Positions 1-13,200 of a stretch of 64,000 nt of DNA are shown one piece after another. The DNA comes from Heterobilharzia americana (taxonomy: Eukaryota > Platyhelminthes > Trematoda > Strigeidida > Schistosomatidae), in assembly GCA_944470555.2 (NCBI GenBank), contig OX104127.1, positions 95,566,708-95,630,707 of the forward strand, given 5' to 3'. The notes beneath the pieces were generated by a model. The model was not told the DNA's origin, ran no database searches, and worked only from the letters and a program-made list of their open reading frames with translations. The first letter of the stretch is position 1, and the number at the start of each line of letters is the position of its first letter. The position numbers and the translations under genes were made by a program.

Positions 1-1
1 A

Positions 2-151
2 CGTATACTTTCACAAAGGCCTCAAGATGAAATAGCACGTGAATTTGTTCGTCTAAAATCAGAAGTTCGTAGTCCATGTGAAACAGTCGGCAATACGACT
101 AGTTCTGTCATGGGTAACTCATCGAATGGATCAGTTCCACGCAGCCGATAA
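2..151 (+). CDS. Terminal coding exon of an unrecognised gene
   Basis: An open reading frame enters from the left edge and ends at TAA (149-151), giving 49 residues. It begins RILSQRPQDEIAREF and ends in a Ser/Asn/Gly-rich low-complexity tail finishing VPRSR. The first half is charged and looks helical; the tail looks disordered. No ATG is needed because the exon is cut by the window edge, so the splice acceptor lies at or before base 2. An AATAAA polyadenylation signal at 498-503 could serve this gene. I do not recognise the family. It is on the opposite strand to the tubulin gene downstream. The call rests only on frame openness, composition and a plausible 3' end. Confidence 0.5.
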   Translation, partial: RILSQRPQDEIAREFVRLKSEVRSPCETVGNTTSSVMGNSSNGSVPRSR

Positions 152-497
152 TCAAATCTGAAAAACGTAATACTGCCTTATAATACACCTTCCTGTCTAC
201 ACAATTCTGGGACCATGAAAAGTATCAGTTACCTAGTTATGAATATTGATACTGTCTTCCTCTTTTTGACAGTTTGGTGCTCATCACTCTCACAGCTATA
301 AATATATGTACTCACCATTGTCAGCCTTATTCAATAGAATATTTGTTCCTACTATCCCAAGTGACTATAACTTTGTTACTACAAGGTATAATGAATATAT
401 ATCAATATTATCATATAACATCTCATAAAATTTTACCCTGCAGAACGTAATTCGATCTACACTATATGAACTCATTTACCGGATACGTATTCAAGTC

Positions 498-503
498 AAT
501 AAA
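498..503 (+). promoter_or_regulatory. Candidate poly(A) signal AATAAA
   Basis: Canonical hexamer about 350 bases after the stop codon at 149-151, on the same strand. AATAAA is frequent by chance in AT-rich DNA, so the link to the upstream exon is only positional. Confidence 0.3.
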
Positions 504-707
504 GAAGTGAATATTAGGCATTTTACGTCAACCACTTACAAAATTTTGTGTACATAGACAATACGAATATGTGCATGTGCATATTATTATCATTTACATT
601 TTGGTTTCAACTCACTTTTATTATTTTTCGATTTTTATCAAAATAATTATTTATCACAACAATAATAATAATCCCTAGGAAATCGAATTATTACAGCAAT
701 TTCCATT

Positions 708-728
708 TATATATATATATATATATAT
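708..728. repeat. AT dinucleotide microsatellite
   Basis: Uninterrupted alternating T/A for 21 bases. Confidence 0.85.
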
Positions 729-2002
729 GGTAATGTTTTTGGAATAGTTACCTAATAATATCTTTTGTGTTATATGTAGACAACAACTACTCTTTTAATC
801 ATCAAACTATTAGCCTGCATATATATTATATTTATTTTGCTCCTCCGCCTCTTCTTCCCAAGTGATTTGGCTAAATTATTCACTTACTTTTATCTCTTAT
901 TTTTCATGATATAAAAAAAGCTTGAAGATTGAAGAATGTCAATCGATAATCTTGTCTGACTACATCTGATAATGTTGCATCTAAACTCAGAGGATAAATG
1001 GAAACACAAACAACAAGAATGCAATATATTCCTCTTTATATTTCATCTTCTTAAGCATTCTAATGCGTCTGTTTACCGTTGGTTTGATACAAAATTATAA
1101 TTGTGGCTGTAGTGAAATGGTACAAAGTGTATACTTTGTTGTACATTACTACACTAAGTTTAGAGTGAAAAAGATGGTAACTTCTTCAAACATACAGACT
1201 GGCTGATAATTGATTACATCTATTATTATCCCTTTTTTTATAACTTCTTTAGTTCGTAAATGTAATTATTTATTTACTTATTCGGATTTATTTTATGCAT
1301 GTATTAATAAGAGACTGTGAGATGGCAATTGATGTGATATAATGAATATATATTCATTAATTACCTATCCTAAAATATCAAAATGAATTTTTCATGGCTT
1401 ATATCTATCTATCTTTGTATTGGTTGAATTTCAATTCTTCAATATTTGGTGAGTTTTCACATGGTTTGTACAAATAATAGTAAAAATTCTCTTATTGTTT
1501 ACTTCTAGAATTAGCTAAATGTTAGTCCCTGTGATAAGTAGAAGGCTATGCAGTGTGGTTAACATGCTATGAAGATATTTTCCTTATAAAAGTATCATGA
1601 GGAGTAATTAAGGTCCAAAATATCAGTTATTCAGATCACGAGAAAAGTTTGAAAAATTAAGGTATTCTTTTAATTGGATATTAGCCTCGATCTCAAAAGG
1701 GATCATTTCACAGAACAAAATCATGGGGGAGAGTTACTTGCAATTCATTTTTTAATGATTGCAAAGAAAAAATCGTTAAGAGCAGTGCTATTTGATGGTT
1801 TTGTTACCAGAATTGTTCAGTATTTTAAAATGTAACCTGGTTTGAAGTAATAATCCAGTCTAACTTTCTAAGATACATCTATTTTTTTCCTTTAATTACT
1901 GATCCCCTTCAGTACAGTAGTCAAAGAAAATAAGACTTAAACACAGCACTCAATAAAGTGGTAATATAAGCTGAAAAAAGAGAAACTACAACATCTATTC
2001 AC

Positions 2003-2160
2003 GACGAGTTGGGCGTCCGAGGGTGACATGAAGGAGATCGTGTGAGGAAGAAATGAGAGCTTCTAGGCAGTCTTGGAGCCAGGTTCAAAAGATTGTAGAG
2101 AACAGAGTGGAATGGAGCCCTATGTTCCACTAGGAACCCAAGGGACTAATAATAATAATC
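2003..2160 (+). mobile_element. 5'-truncated RTE-like LINE, 3' tail only
   Basis: This 158-base stretch closely matches the last bases of the RTE-like LINE at 20700-23771. It shares the reading-frame end (motifs ELGVRE..., TRNPRD) and the phrase ending TTCCACTAGGAACCCAAGGGAC. Both copies finish with a TAA/AAT microsatellite followed by 'AATC'. Severe 5' truncation with a simple-repeat 3' tail is what target-primed reverse transcription produces for RTE-clade LINEs. The fragment has no coding capacity. Confidence 0.8.
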
Positions 2161-3639
2161 ATACATCTATTCAATAACTGCTTATATGTTTGGCTAAATA
2201 TTCAAGTTAGAAGGTCTATAAGGGAGATTGTTTGCGAATTAAGATACAGCTGACGTTGAAATTCACTACTTCTACTTACTTCTTTGCCATTTCTGTCAGA
2301 TTTTTTTCTAAATTAGCTTCTGTGCCATTTAAACCTAAAAACTGGAAAACCGTTAAATGGGTTATTCAGTTTATGAACTTGCAAACTGAATTTAAACCTT
2401 ATACTCGAAAAGTGTGAACCCTGGATATGTTGTATCTGGGGTTTGTATTTCCCAAGGAATAAAAAGCAGAACAACTTCATTGTTGTTATTCCTCAATATT
2501 AACACTTATCTTAAAGGTTCAAAAGATTTTCGTTGCGTTTTAAGTTGAATGTTTCATGTTGTTTGAGATGGATTGGTTTTTTAATGAAGGATTTCAAAGT
2601 TTAAACCTTGAAATTCAATGATGTGCTGATAAATCATCATAAGTTATTCCCCTACCATTTTACTTCTCAAATGATCAGGGGGTTTATTCATTGTTACCAC
2701 CCTTGAGTCGGTATTGAAATGTAGTTTCGTTCACCACACTAATTTACTAGACACTAATGATTTCATTACATGTATGCGAACACTTTTAAGATACGCTATT
2801 CTGTTAAATAATGATGATAATAAATCGCTCATGTAGCAAATATGACATAAATCCATTCTTTTCATTCAGCGTTCTATTGATATAATGTACAGTGGAAACT
2901 ATTTTTATGGTCTTACTTAATCTACCTTGCTTGATTCGACAAAGCGTTAAGAATTCTCATTCCTAGTGTGTGTATCTAAATGAAATAGCCTGCTAAATTA
3001 TCATCGTTAAATTTTTTTGTATTAATCTGCATGATTAAATAAAGTTTTCGTGACATTAATTGGAAGTGCATCAAACCAATCCTAACTTAAAGGATTTTAG
3101 AACCTAATTTACCAAGTAACATATTATGCTTCCTAAAACTTGTGTCTTGATATACCACGGGTCTAATTCTCCACTTTTGCCGATTTTTGAAGCGTTAAAT
3201 TTTTTCTCGAAAAGCTGTTCCTTGATATAACAGCGTAACTATACTGTGAAACACGGTGTTCCGAAATTATTCCTCGTAATTGACAGATATACATTATTGG
3301 TTTTTATGATAAACCCACCAGCATGGTAGCATCCATTTTTGCATTTCAATAAGTTTATTATACTATAGTAAATGATTAGGGTTATGAGATGCCACCTAGA
3401 TTGATATAATAGACGTTTACAACCTTTTTAACTTTCGAAAGAAACCACCGAATATAAACTCAGGTACACGACTGTTTGACTGCTAGAAAATTTTAACCAA
3501 CTTAAGCTTATTTAAATGGTTGATTAGCTGTTTCTTAGCGTAGAATCCTAACTAATAAATCACCTCATATTTTAGTTAAACTATCTGAGTCTTGACATTA
3601 GATATAGAATTGTATTTTTGTAAATCACAGCTGGTTTAA
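2161..3639. other. Non-coding stretch, nothing recognised
   Basis: An open frame of 61 codons at 2232-2417 has no recognisable motif. No other structure stands out. Confidence 0.3.
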
Positions 3640-3880
3640 AATCAAATAATTCCAACGTTTCGCACGGAAGTCTGGTCTGAGCCTCTTCAGGGAAATAATC
3701 AAAATTAAAATATCAAGGAGTCTTGATTGGCCAACGGATTCTTTTGACCTATGACTGAAATTGTCAGGAAACCCGAAATCACTATACTATTCGAACCAGA
3801 GGTCTCTAGGTTATCTGTGTACCACTCCATCAACTGAGCTGTTGCATAGGCCCCAATCTTTTTTTGACTACTAAATATTT
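3640..3880 (-). repeat. tRNA-derived SINE-like repeat
   Basis: On the - strand the right part (about 3790-3860) reads like a tRNA 5' half. An A-box-like AGCTCAGTTGATGG is followed after about 35 bases by a B-box-like GGTTCGAAT. The attached body (3650-3780) contains a segment, CTGGTCTGAGCCTCTTCAGG on the + strand, that recurs in altered form at about 14905-14940. A Pol III promoter-like head plus an unrelated body recurring elsewhere fits a SINE. Boundaries are approximate. Confidence 0.45.
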
Positions 3881-4829
3881 GGTCCAGCTGTCATCATAAA
3901 TAAAAGTCATTTAGGTGCCTGTTCTTCATTACATCAACTCAGTTAAGGTTGCGATTGATGGGAAAACTAAAGGTCTTTGATCGAAACCTTTCAGTGACGC
4001 CAGTGTTCTGGGAACTTCAATTACCTTCTCCTTGTATATAAAGATCTTGTAACTATTAAGATATTTGATGGATTAGTGACCTACTTACTTTCTTCAAAGG
4101 TGTGTCATGATATCCATCAAGAAGCAATTCCAACAAGTGTTCTGATCACAGGTCGTAATTATGCTCGAAATATTACTAAAATAAAAGGATTAACTATTTT
4201 ATATAACTATTTGTTATGAATATGTTTATAATAAATTAATATTATTTACCGTGTAGTTTTCCTGATGCAAACCACTTAACATTGCTAGCACTGTGAATAC
4301 TACTGATAGCAGCTGTTAAAAGTGAAATGAGACGTTTTGTCTGAATGCGTGTATGTTCTCTAGAAATTAAACTGACTGATCCTAACGATGGTGAGGGTAA
4401 TTAAAAATTCTCACTGAATTAAACAAATGGATCTGATTCAGAGATTGAAAGTATTTAACTTGATCACTAACTAATAATTTTCATTGATGAAATAACTGAT
4501 AAGTTTCAAGGGAAACAAAATATCAACTCTACTTTCCAGTTTTGTATACTGTAAATACCTATTTAATGTGCTAAAGTAGCGACTTGGTAACGAAAAATAT
4601 AACTAGACTTCAAAGCACAGAATTTTGAGATATGACATACGAAAGTTATATTTTCGTGACAATTTAGTAGCAATCTGAAATAATAAGTAATAATTCGTTA
4701 TCGCACTTAAAATTTGAAATAAATAATATGCGAAAAAGAAGTCATCAGTAACAATTAGATACGATTAACTTAAACAAATGAAGAGAAAAGTACTTGTCAG
4801 AAAACCTCTCTTGAGATTGAACACTGAAC
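3881..4829. other. Intergenic or 3' untranslated sequence
   Basis: Lies immediately downstream of the tubulin stop codon and probably includes that gene's 3' untranslated region. No coding frame is visible. Confidence 0.3.
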
Positions 4830-7181
4830 TTAGATAATCACTTTAGCATCTTCATATTGCTGATATTCACTGATTAATTCAAGCACATTTGATTCAGTCG
4901 ATTGAAACTCTGACTCATCCATCCCTTCACCACTATACCAGTGCATAAATGCTTTACGTCTATACATGACTGAGAATGCTTGTTGTATGCGCTTAAATAC
5001 AGTCTGTATAGCTGTTGTATTAGCTAAAAAAGTAGCACACATTTTTTGTCCTTGCATTGGAATATCGCAACATGCATTTTGTATATTATTTGGTATCCAT
5101 TCAACAAAATATGGAGAATTTTTATCTTGTATATTCAACATACTTTCTTCAACTTCAGCTATACTTAAATATCCACGAAATATAGATGCACAAGTTAGAA
5201 ATTTCCCTTGCCTTGGATCACAATAAGCCATTAAATGTTTTGCATCAAACATTTGTTGTACTAAATTGGGCACTGTAATTGCTTTATACGGTTGATTACT
5301 ACGACTAGCTAATGGCACAAAGCATGGAGCAAAAAAATGTAATCTTGGATAGGGTACCATATTAACAGCTAATTTTCTTAGATCAGAATTCAGTTGCCCA
5401 GGAAAACGAAAACACGTTGTCATACCACCTATACATGTTGACATTAAATGATTGATATCCCCAAATGTCGCTGATATCTTTAATACATTTGTACATATAT
5501 TATGCAAAGCTTCATTATCTAATACAACAGTTTCGTCACTTAATTGCAGAAGAACATCAATGGTAAATATTGCATTGTACGGTTCAACGACAACATCAGA
5601 AACCTAATTGATTTAACCAAAAACAAAAAATTAGTCAACTAAGAGCAAACCGAAGGAAGAAGAAATAAAATATTTTATGTGTCTGTTGAATTCCAAAGAA
5701 CTAAAATATTATTTATCCAATACACAGTTAAGTTTTGTTCATTCATTTTCTGAGAAAAGTACTTAGCCTTTAAATAGAATTATCACTTTTTAACTTATTT
5801 AAAGTAATTGGCTTCGTATCGAATCAATTGCATCTATGGCCTAATAGCTCAGACGACTATTAAGTTGAGAATTCAATCTTTGTTTAGCTCGGAGTATCAT
5901 CCGTCGTCCTACTCTAATTTCACCTCATTGTTAACTGGAAATGTCTATGAAAAGTTAGTGAGTTATCAACATTACTACAGCGTTGTTAAAGATGATTTTG
6001 TCATTCCGATTCATAACTGTTACCTTGACATAGTTGCTGATGAAATCTCAACTCGGATACAGATGCCACGTTTTACATTTGCCAACTTGCGTCACCTGTG
6101 GCACCGAATAGCAAGATATCCGATTATCTATCAAAGGACCAGTATACTACTCTGCAGTCCGTTCTGTCCTGTTTTACGGCTGTGAGACATTGCCATTAAA
6201 AGTAGAAGACATGAAGCGATTAAGAGGTTTTCACCACAGATATCTTCAAAGCATTGTTCGTGCTTGGGGCAATCACCGTGTGAACAATGTTGAGGCCAGG
6301 CGAAGGATATCATGTAAGACAGGCAGGTCGATTGATGAAATTGTCAACCTTAGTCGACCGAGATGACTTGAACATGTAGCGTGCATACCAAGTCACCGCC
6401 TACCTTGAGATACCATGCTAAGGGAATCACGATTATGTCAAAAGAGGGTTCAGGGTGGCCAGATCGAAACATGACATCATACTGTTGGCCCTAGTTGTGT
6501 AGAGATTTAGGCTGTCTGGTTGGGGTCCCCGAGGATACTTCGTGAAATGGCTGAAAATTGGTCACAATAATGTAGATATATTTACTCCTTGACGTCTTCT
6601 AAAGCTCGAATATTCACACTAACCTTTGTTTTTAAAATTTTCATTCTCTCACACAGCTTTATCTACTTTGATATCACTCCTTTTTCTATCCAACTGTTCC
6701 TTGTATACTTCTGTGAAGTATGGCAACTTGAGCCGATACACTCCTGTGCAAGATTCTAAGTTGGTTTTGTCAGTCATTATTACTCAGTGAATCTTTTCAT
6801 GAGATTGTGATTTTATATTGACCAGTTAGTTAACTTATAGTAACTAGTGTCTGATGCTAATTTCAAGTATTGAATGGAAAAAGAAAAATTAACCGGAAAC
6901 TAAATAATCTGTTCAATTAGGTTGATGACATTAAACAGCAATCTGTGCACTAGACTTTGCTAAACGTCCATTAATTAATAGGTTTAAACTCCCATATGTT
7001 CCAATTTTACACCCGGAGGATATTATCATATACACAGTGTGGTAGAACTTAACTGTCTCTTTAAACACGCAATTGGTTTTTTTTGTCAAGTTAAGAGTTT
7101 TACATTTGTTTCTTAGGTATGCTGTTTCCAGGTGTCTAACTCCGAGACAGTATAGTGAAAAGTAGTAAAAAAAAAGAAACA

Positions 7182-7228
<47 letters not shown>

Positions 7229-10200
7229 TAGTCCATAGGTTACAGAAGGTGAAAATATGTGTAACTACAAATGCTAAGGTCGATAGCCAATTACCTCACA
7301 CATGAGTAATCTTTTGAAGCTTGGTGAGTCTAAGATATTGTTTGCACCAATCCAACTGTGAAGAAATAGCCAGTAGCTAAGTACTTATAGTGAGACCAAA
7401 TAATCTCAGATTATTCGAGTGCAGAAGTCTAATGACTGAAATAATTACGCTAATCGAATCCAACCCTCATAGAGATCATTCATCATTGTTGCATCCATGT
7501 AATGGGAAACTAGAAATCTTTAATCCCATTTTTCTACCTTCAAAAATATTTTTTCCATAGGCATACTTTAAAACTGATAGAAATCAGTGTTGTACACACG
7601 GGTGTTGATGGAAAATAGAATACTTAATAGCAATTAATTGGTCAAATGCGTCTACTCAATTAGGCATTGTGATTATGGATCAGTATGTAGCATATACAGT
7701 TTTCGCAAGTTTATGTGGCATTTTGTTGATCAACAAAATAGTATAAACACGATGGAATATATATAAGCTTGTTCTCAAAACCATGGTAATCTATTAAATG
7801 TCAAGAATTAAAAGCACACTTTTATTCATAAGAGTTTAAAAGCTTACTTTGGGTGAAGGGAATATTGAAAAGGTGTTTACAATTCTGTCTGGCCAGCCTT
7901 CTTTTAATTGTTCTAGTATTAAACATGCCATACCGGAACCACAACCACCACCAAGTGCATGGATTATTTGAAATCCCTGAATTAAATCACAACTTTCAGT
8001 CTCTTTACGTATAACATCCATCACAGAATCAGCTAATTCTGCACCATCTGTATACCTTCCACGCGCCCAATTGTTACCCGTTCCAGCTTTACCAATAATA
8101 TAATTTTCTGGACGAAATAACTGACCCAACAAACTTCCATGAACTGATTCTATAGTATTTGGGTCCAAATCAACTAACACACACCTAGGCACAAAACGTT
8201 CACCTAAATTGTAAAATAAAAGGAACAGAATATTATTAGATATAACTGAATATACTGCTTATTAAAGTAAGTATCTGTATACCATACACAGCGACAATTA
8301 TTGTTCCCCAATAAAATCACTATGATTTTAAAAACGAAGAGAAACTGCGACTGTCTGGAGAGTAAGGTTTGTCTTCCACTTACCCCAGTTTATGTACTTC
8401 AGGAAACCATATTACTCAGACTACGTATCAGAGAGATGCAGTATTAGATTTGATTATATAACACACAGTACTGTTTACTGGATGACCTTTCTATCATAAA
8501 GAATTTCTCATGATCAGGTAAAAATAGTCACACAACCTTTGACATTTGGTTTTATAGTTCTATCATGTCATTTTTTGTTCTGCAGTGGTATTCAAATTCT
8601 GCATATCTTCAGAAGAGGTATTGCATCTTTTCTATTGCATGTGTTGAGCGCTGATTTGACTAATATTGATTTCCGTTAGCTATCTCTCTCTTTCCACCCA
8701 ACTATATTGATCTTTGATGCAGTTGCTCTACCCCACTCTATTGTATGACTGCAAGTCAGTTCGTATACTGCAATAACTCAGTTTTCTTCTAGATTACTGA
8801 TCATAAATGGCTCTATCACTCTCATTCTGGTTCATTTCCTACATTCCGATAACCTAATGACCCTGATCAGCTACCTTGACCTATGCATTTGACCCCAGAA
8901 TCATTATATTGTATCTCGTAGATCAAATTATTTTATCTAACAGGATCAGAAGGATCCTTAAATCGCTTAAGTTTATCTCTAAGTGAGTTTGTAGGTTTGC
9001 AAGCCACATTAATTTTAGCCTTATTGAGAACTTATGTTAAGTTCTGATGTTCATTCTTCAGACGGTAACACAATAGAAAAGTTGGATTCCTTTCTGTTTG
9101 TATAGCCAAAACTATTCATGAAACTGTTACTAACTTCTTTTTTACGTGTGATCCAATTCACCTATGAAACGAAAAATGGGTAAGGAGAATAGGGTATGTT
9201 GAGTTGCAAGATGTTCATAATTTAGAATGGTGTAAAGAGTGAACAAATTTATACCATTCTGAGAGTGAATAATCGATATGGGGAGCCTACTCTCTTAATA
9301 TGATTGTGACCAACAATCAGTAGTTCTAAGCACAGAAACTATTTCGTAGTTCTAACCAGTTCTGCTGCACCCAGCACCATTAACAAAATAAGGTCTTGAC
9401 TCAAAACCTTTTCGATTAATTTTTTATATTCCCCTTACACAAGTAGAAACTAATTCACTTCGGTTAAATTTTTAGCGGTAAATTCATCTTAGATATTGAC
9501 ATTCCACTTACACCATTTTTATAAACTGTTGAGTGTAATTTACTTGGTGGTGGTTAGCAGTGGAATCCAGAACGCACGTTTCATCCTCTTTGGGATTCGT
9601 CAGCCGGGTATATCTGCACACCAGCTGACGATTCTCAAAAAGGACGAAACATGAGTATCGGATTCCAGTTAGTCACCACCAAGTAAAATATAGGGAATAT
9701 TCAGGCAATATCGAGGAATCTACATAGGAGACCATATGCCAACAGATGTCAATCATCTCTGCCTCGTATAAAAACAGGGAATTACAAGTATCAACAAGTA
9801 ATGTGTAGTACAATATTTAGGTAGTTTTAGGTAATGAACATCTCTATTACCCTAGATAAACTGGGAGTTGTTACATTGCAGAAACGATACTTATGTGTGG
9901 AAAGCTTTTAGGTGTAAATATATTCACAAATCAGGATCGTGTATTTACCTCGTTTATAATGTACGTTACAATTTTATAACCATCTTTCATGTGTCAACAA
10001 CCCCTTTCCTTATAAAAATAATATGTTTTGGTACTCATAACGTTAAACCAGATTCATTACAAACACCTGAAATCATACAGTGTCCAAATGCTAACATTGG
10101 TCTCGGGTTCCATCCCTGGCGGGGTCATGGGTGCGCACTGCTTAGGAGTCCCATACTAGGACGAAACAGCTGTTCAGTGCTCCCAGGTTTCCATTGTTCC

Positions 10201-13200
10201 TGCAACTGATACCAGTCTACGATGAATATCAACTTGAAATATTTCTAAATCCCCACAACCTCCTCGAAAAATTGGTTAACACAATATAAAGAGTAATAAT
10301 GATTGGTACGAAATAAGCTAGATGGTGTAAACGATAATGCTATAACCGTTCTTTGCATTCATTCAGGAAAACAAGTGGATTTTACTTATAGTTATTTCAC
10401 TAACCAACTTTATAGCTGGCATAGTTAAATAAACAAAGATAGTATCTTTCTCTGACTAGTTGACCGAATCTTCTATATCAATTCACGTCGTATTCCATGA
10501 ACGTTCAAATGTTTGATTAGTTTCAAATGATAGAAACATATTCATGATTCATAAAATAGTTAACATAAACATACCCATAGCTTCACTAAAGTAAACATTT
10601 ATGCGTTCAAGCTGTAAATCTGATTCCCCGTTGAATCGACCATTCGGATCAACACCGTGTTCATCAGATATAATTTCCCAAAACTAGATATTTAGTTGTG
10701 AACAAGTTAAGATTATGGTGTAGTTAGATTGAAAAATTAGCTTCATCATACAGCAATTCGAAAATTATCACTTCTGTTTGTTGTCCTTTTGAAAAGCTAT
10801 GTCAGAAGTTGGTAAATTTTTAGGAATTACCACAGATAAACTCGACCACACACGAGAGAAACGGCCATCCAGTGTTTAAATCTTTTATATAGTTGATGAA
10901 ATCTACAGATCAGCCTGAGTTGTTTCACACTACTTAAGTTGTTCAGTAGGATACTTCGTTAGTTCATAACACTCTTATGCCAGAGACCACATTTTGTGAT
11001 CTTGGTTGTGTCATTTCCAACGGAAACCCTGTTGACACCACAGTTAGGCAGCTGAAAAAAACACAACCGCGGGAGATGTCAACGTGGTCAGTGCAATTTG
11101 TAATTCATATGTAAATTGAACATTCTATGTGTGAAGTTGTTAAATTTTCAGGATATACTGACTGTTTTAAAGTTTTGTACTCTGGACTACCACAGAAAGG
11201 ATGAGGAATTTTGAAAAGTATCAAAAGATTGTGAAATTTATTTTGTTGGTAAAGATTTTAACTTGGAAGGCTATTCAACTTTTGATAAAACAGAGTACCA
11301 CTAATAATTGTGGTCACAGTTTTCGATAATTTTTATCAAACACAAGTGAACCAATTTCATATAATATTGACCTACTAACTTTTGCTCGGAATAAAGAAAT
11401 GCATAGAAGAAGAAAACATTACAGTCTAAATGTCAGAGACTCCGTATGGTCGTAATTTCGATGGGTGAGCTGGGAATTCCCACTGACAGTAAGTTACTAT
11501 TGGTTACTATTGGTCAGACCTGGGGATGTTACCCGACGTTTAATGTCGCCTAGTACTTCATGAACACATCAAGATATAGATCAAGATGATTAAATATACT
11601 ACATTAAAAATAATGCATAACTAAAGCTTTAGAAATCTGTAGGAATAAAAGAAGGTTTATTTAGTTCTATGTTTTCAATAATAATCAGTAATAAGTAACC
11701 CAAGAGACCATAAGTTTTCCGACTGCTCTAAACTCACGCTTACCATCTGAAATCGGGTTATGTTAATAACTGTTTGTTGGTAATCTTATCTTCTTATAAG
11801 TTTAAAAGGAATTCCAACATATATTGCACAATCCGAGCTACCATCTATCCAGACCCACCGCGTTAGCTGGAATGAGGTTAGAGTGGAAAATGGCTAAGTG
11901 TGATCCGATTAGAACTTAACATCTGTTCATAAAGTCTTTGACTGTTATTTTGAGCAGTCTGGGGGAATATCCACTAGAGTATTAAGATCTGCGAACCAAT
12001 CGAGAACTACGGTTTCGGACTCTAGGTGACATAATTGATAATGAATTGTAGTGATGGATGAGTCCAAGTCTTATCCGCACCTTTAGTGTTATCTTAAACT
12101 TTGTTATTCGGTTCATCCAATCCTCTTCTCACTTTAGATCATCCTACTACTTTCGTCTATGCTATCTGCATTCCTTTGCTTTTTATCTTGTCGCCTCATA
12201 TTTTGATGTAAGTTGTGGTAAATTAGACCGTTCGGTAGTAACACCAACTTTCTATATTGATATCGCCCTACTAACTGTATCTTATAATTCATGAGTTCTA
12301 AATCAAGGATATATGAAAACCGACAAGATTAAGCATTAAAGAGAAACACAGTAGGCATGAAAAGATAGATTATCGTAGATCTAGAAAATGGCAACAGAGA
12401 TACTTTTATTTTATAAAATTGACTGCATTTGTTAGACTAAAAATCATCTTTTTATTGTAATTTTCACCAAAACAGGGAGAATAATATCTATTTCTATGTA
12501 GCAATTCTGTTGTTATGATTATAAAAATGACTGTTTTATTATTTGTACAGGGTTATGATTGAAGGTGAGATGAGAATCTGGACCGCGACCAGATTCGAAC
12601 CAGCGGCCACCGGGTTACCGGCCCGGTGCCCTGCCAACTGAGCTACAAGGTCCTACTGTTGGCCAGAATTTTATTCCACTTCAATCACCAAGGTTTTTAC
12701 GCGACTACCATGTGAATTCGTGAAGCGTGACTACCTCTTGATCATATTCACACTGGTTGCCTAGTCAGAACTTCTCATCGCAATCCAAATCTAACTGAAT
12801 CAGATAGAGGGAGCATCATATTGATTATGATTTGACTATATGAGATCTCATTATTATTACTGCTAAACCTAGTGTTAAAACTATGATTTTCCCTCTGAAT
12901 GCCTATAAATAAGCGGAATTTATCGTCATCATTCAAATCGAAAACACGATTGTCAGTAAGCTTTAAGTGTCATTATTCCGTTCAAACAACGTATGCGAGT
13001 GAAATGAATAATTTTGAGCGTAATCCTGATTAATCTCTTCATTTACTGCAACATTTTCTATCCGGAGTGCCACATTAAGCTTACATGACGACATGCAGGA
13101 TACCGGCAATGAAGAACACTCTTCAAATGACTTTGTTTGTTGTATCTATCTTTCTCAATGTGTATGATTACTTTGTTCAAACACTAATGTATGTTTCGCA

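Larger units (their letters stand above)
152..2002. other. Non-coding AT-rich stretch
   Basis: Probably the 3' untranslated region of the gene at the left edge followed by intergenic sequence. Apart from a short AT dinucleotide run (708-728) and small TAA-type runs, I see no coding frame, RNA gene or recognisable element. Confidence 0.4.

Noticed and set aside
6931..7182. 83-codon open frame on the - strand inside tubulin intron 3
   Set aside because: Reads in a protein-like way, but has no known motif, no supported start or splice sites, and ends beside a microsatellite; probably part of an old repeat.
12580..12653. Possible tRNA gene (- strand)
   Set aside because: Acceptor and T stems are imperfect, position 33 is not T, and the unit belongs to a repeat also found at 55344-55417.
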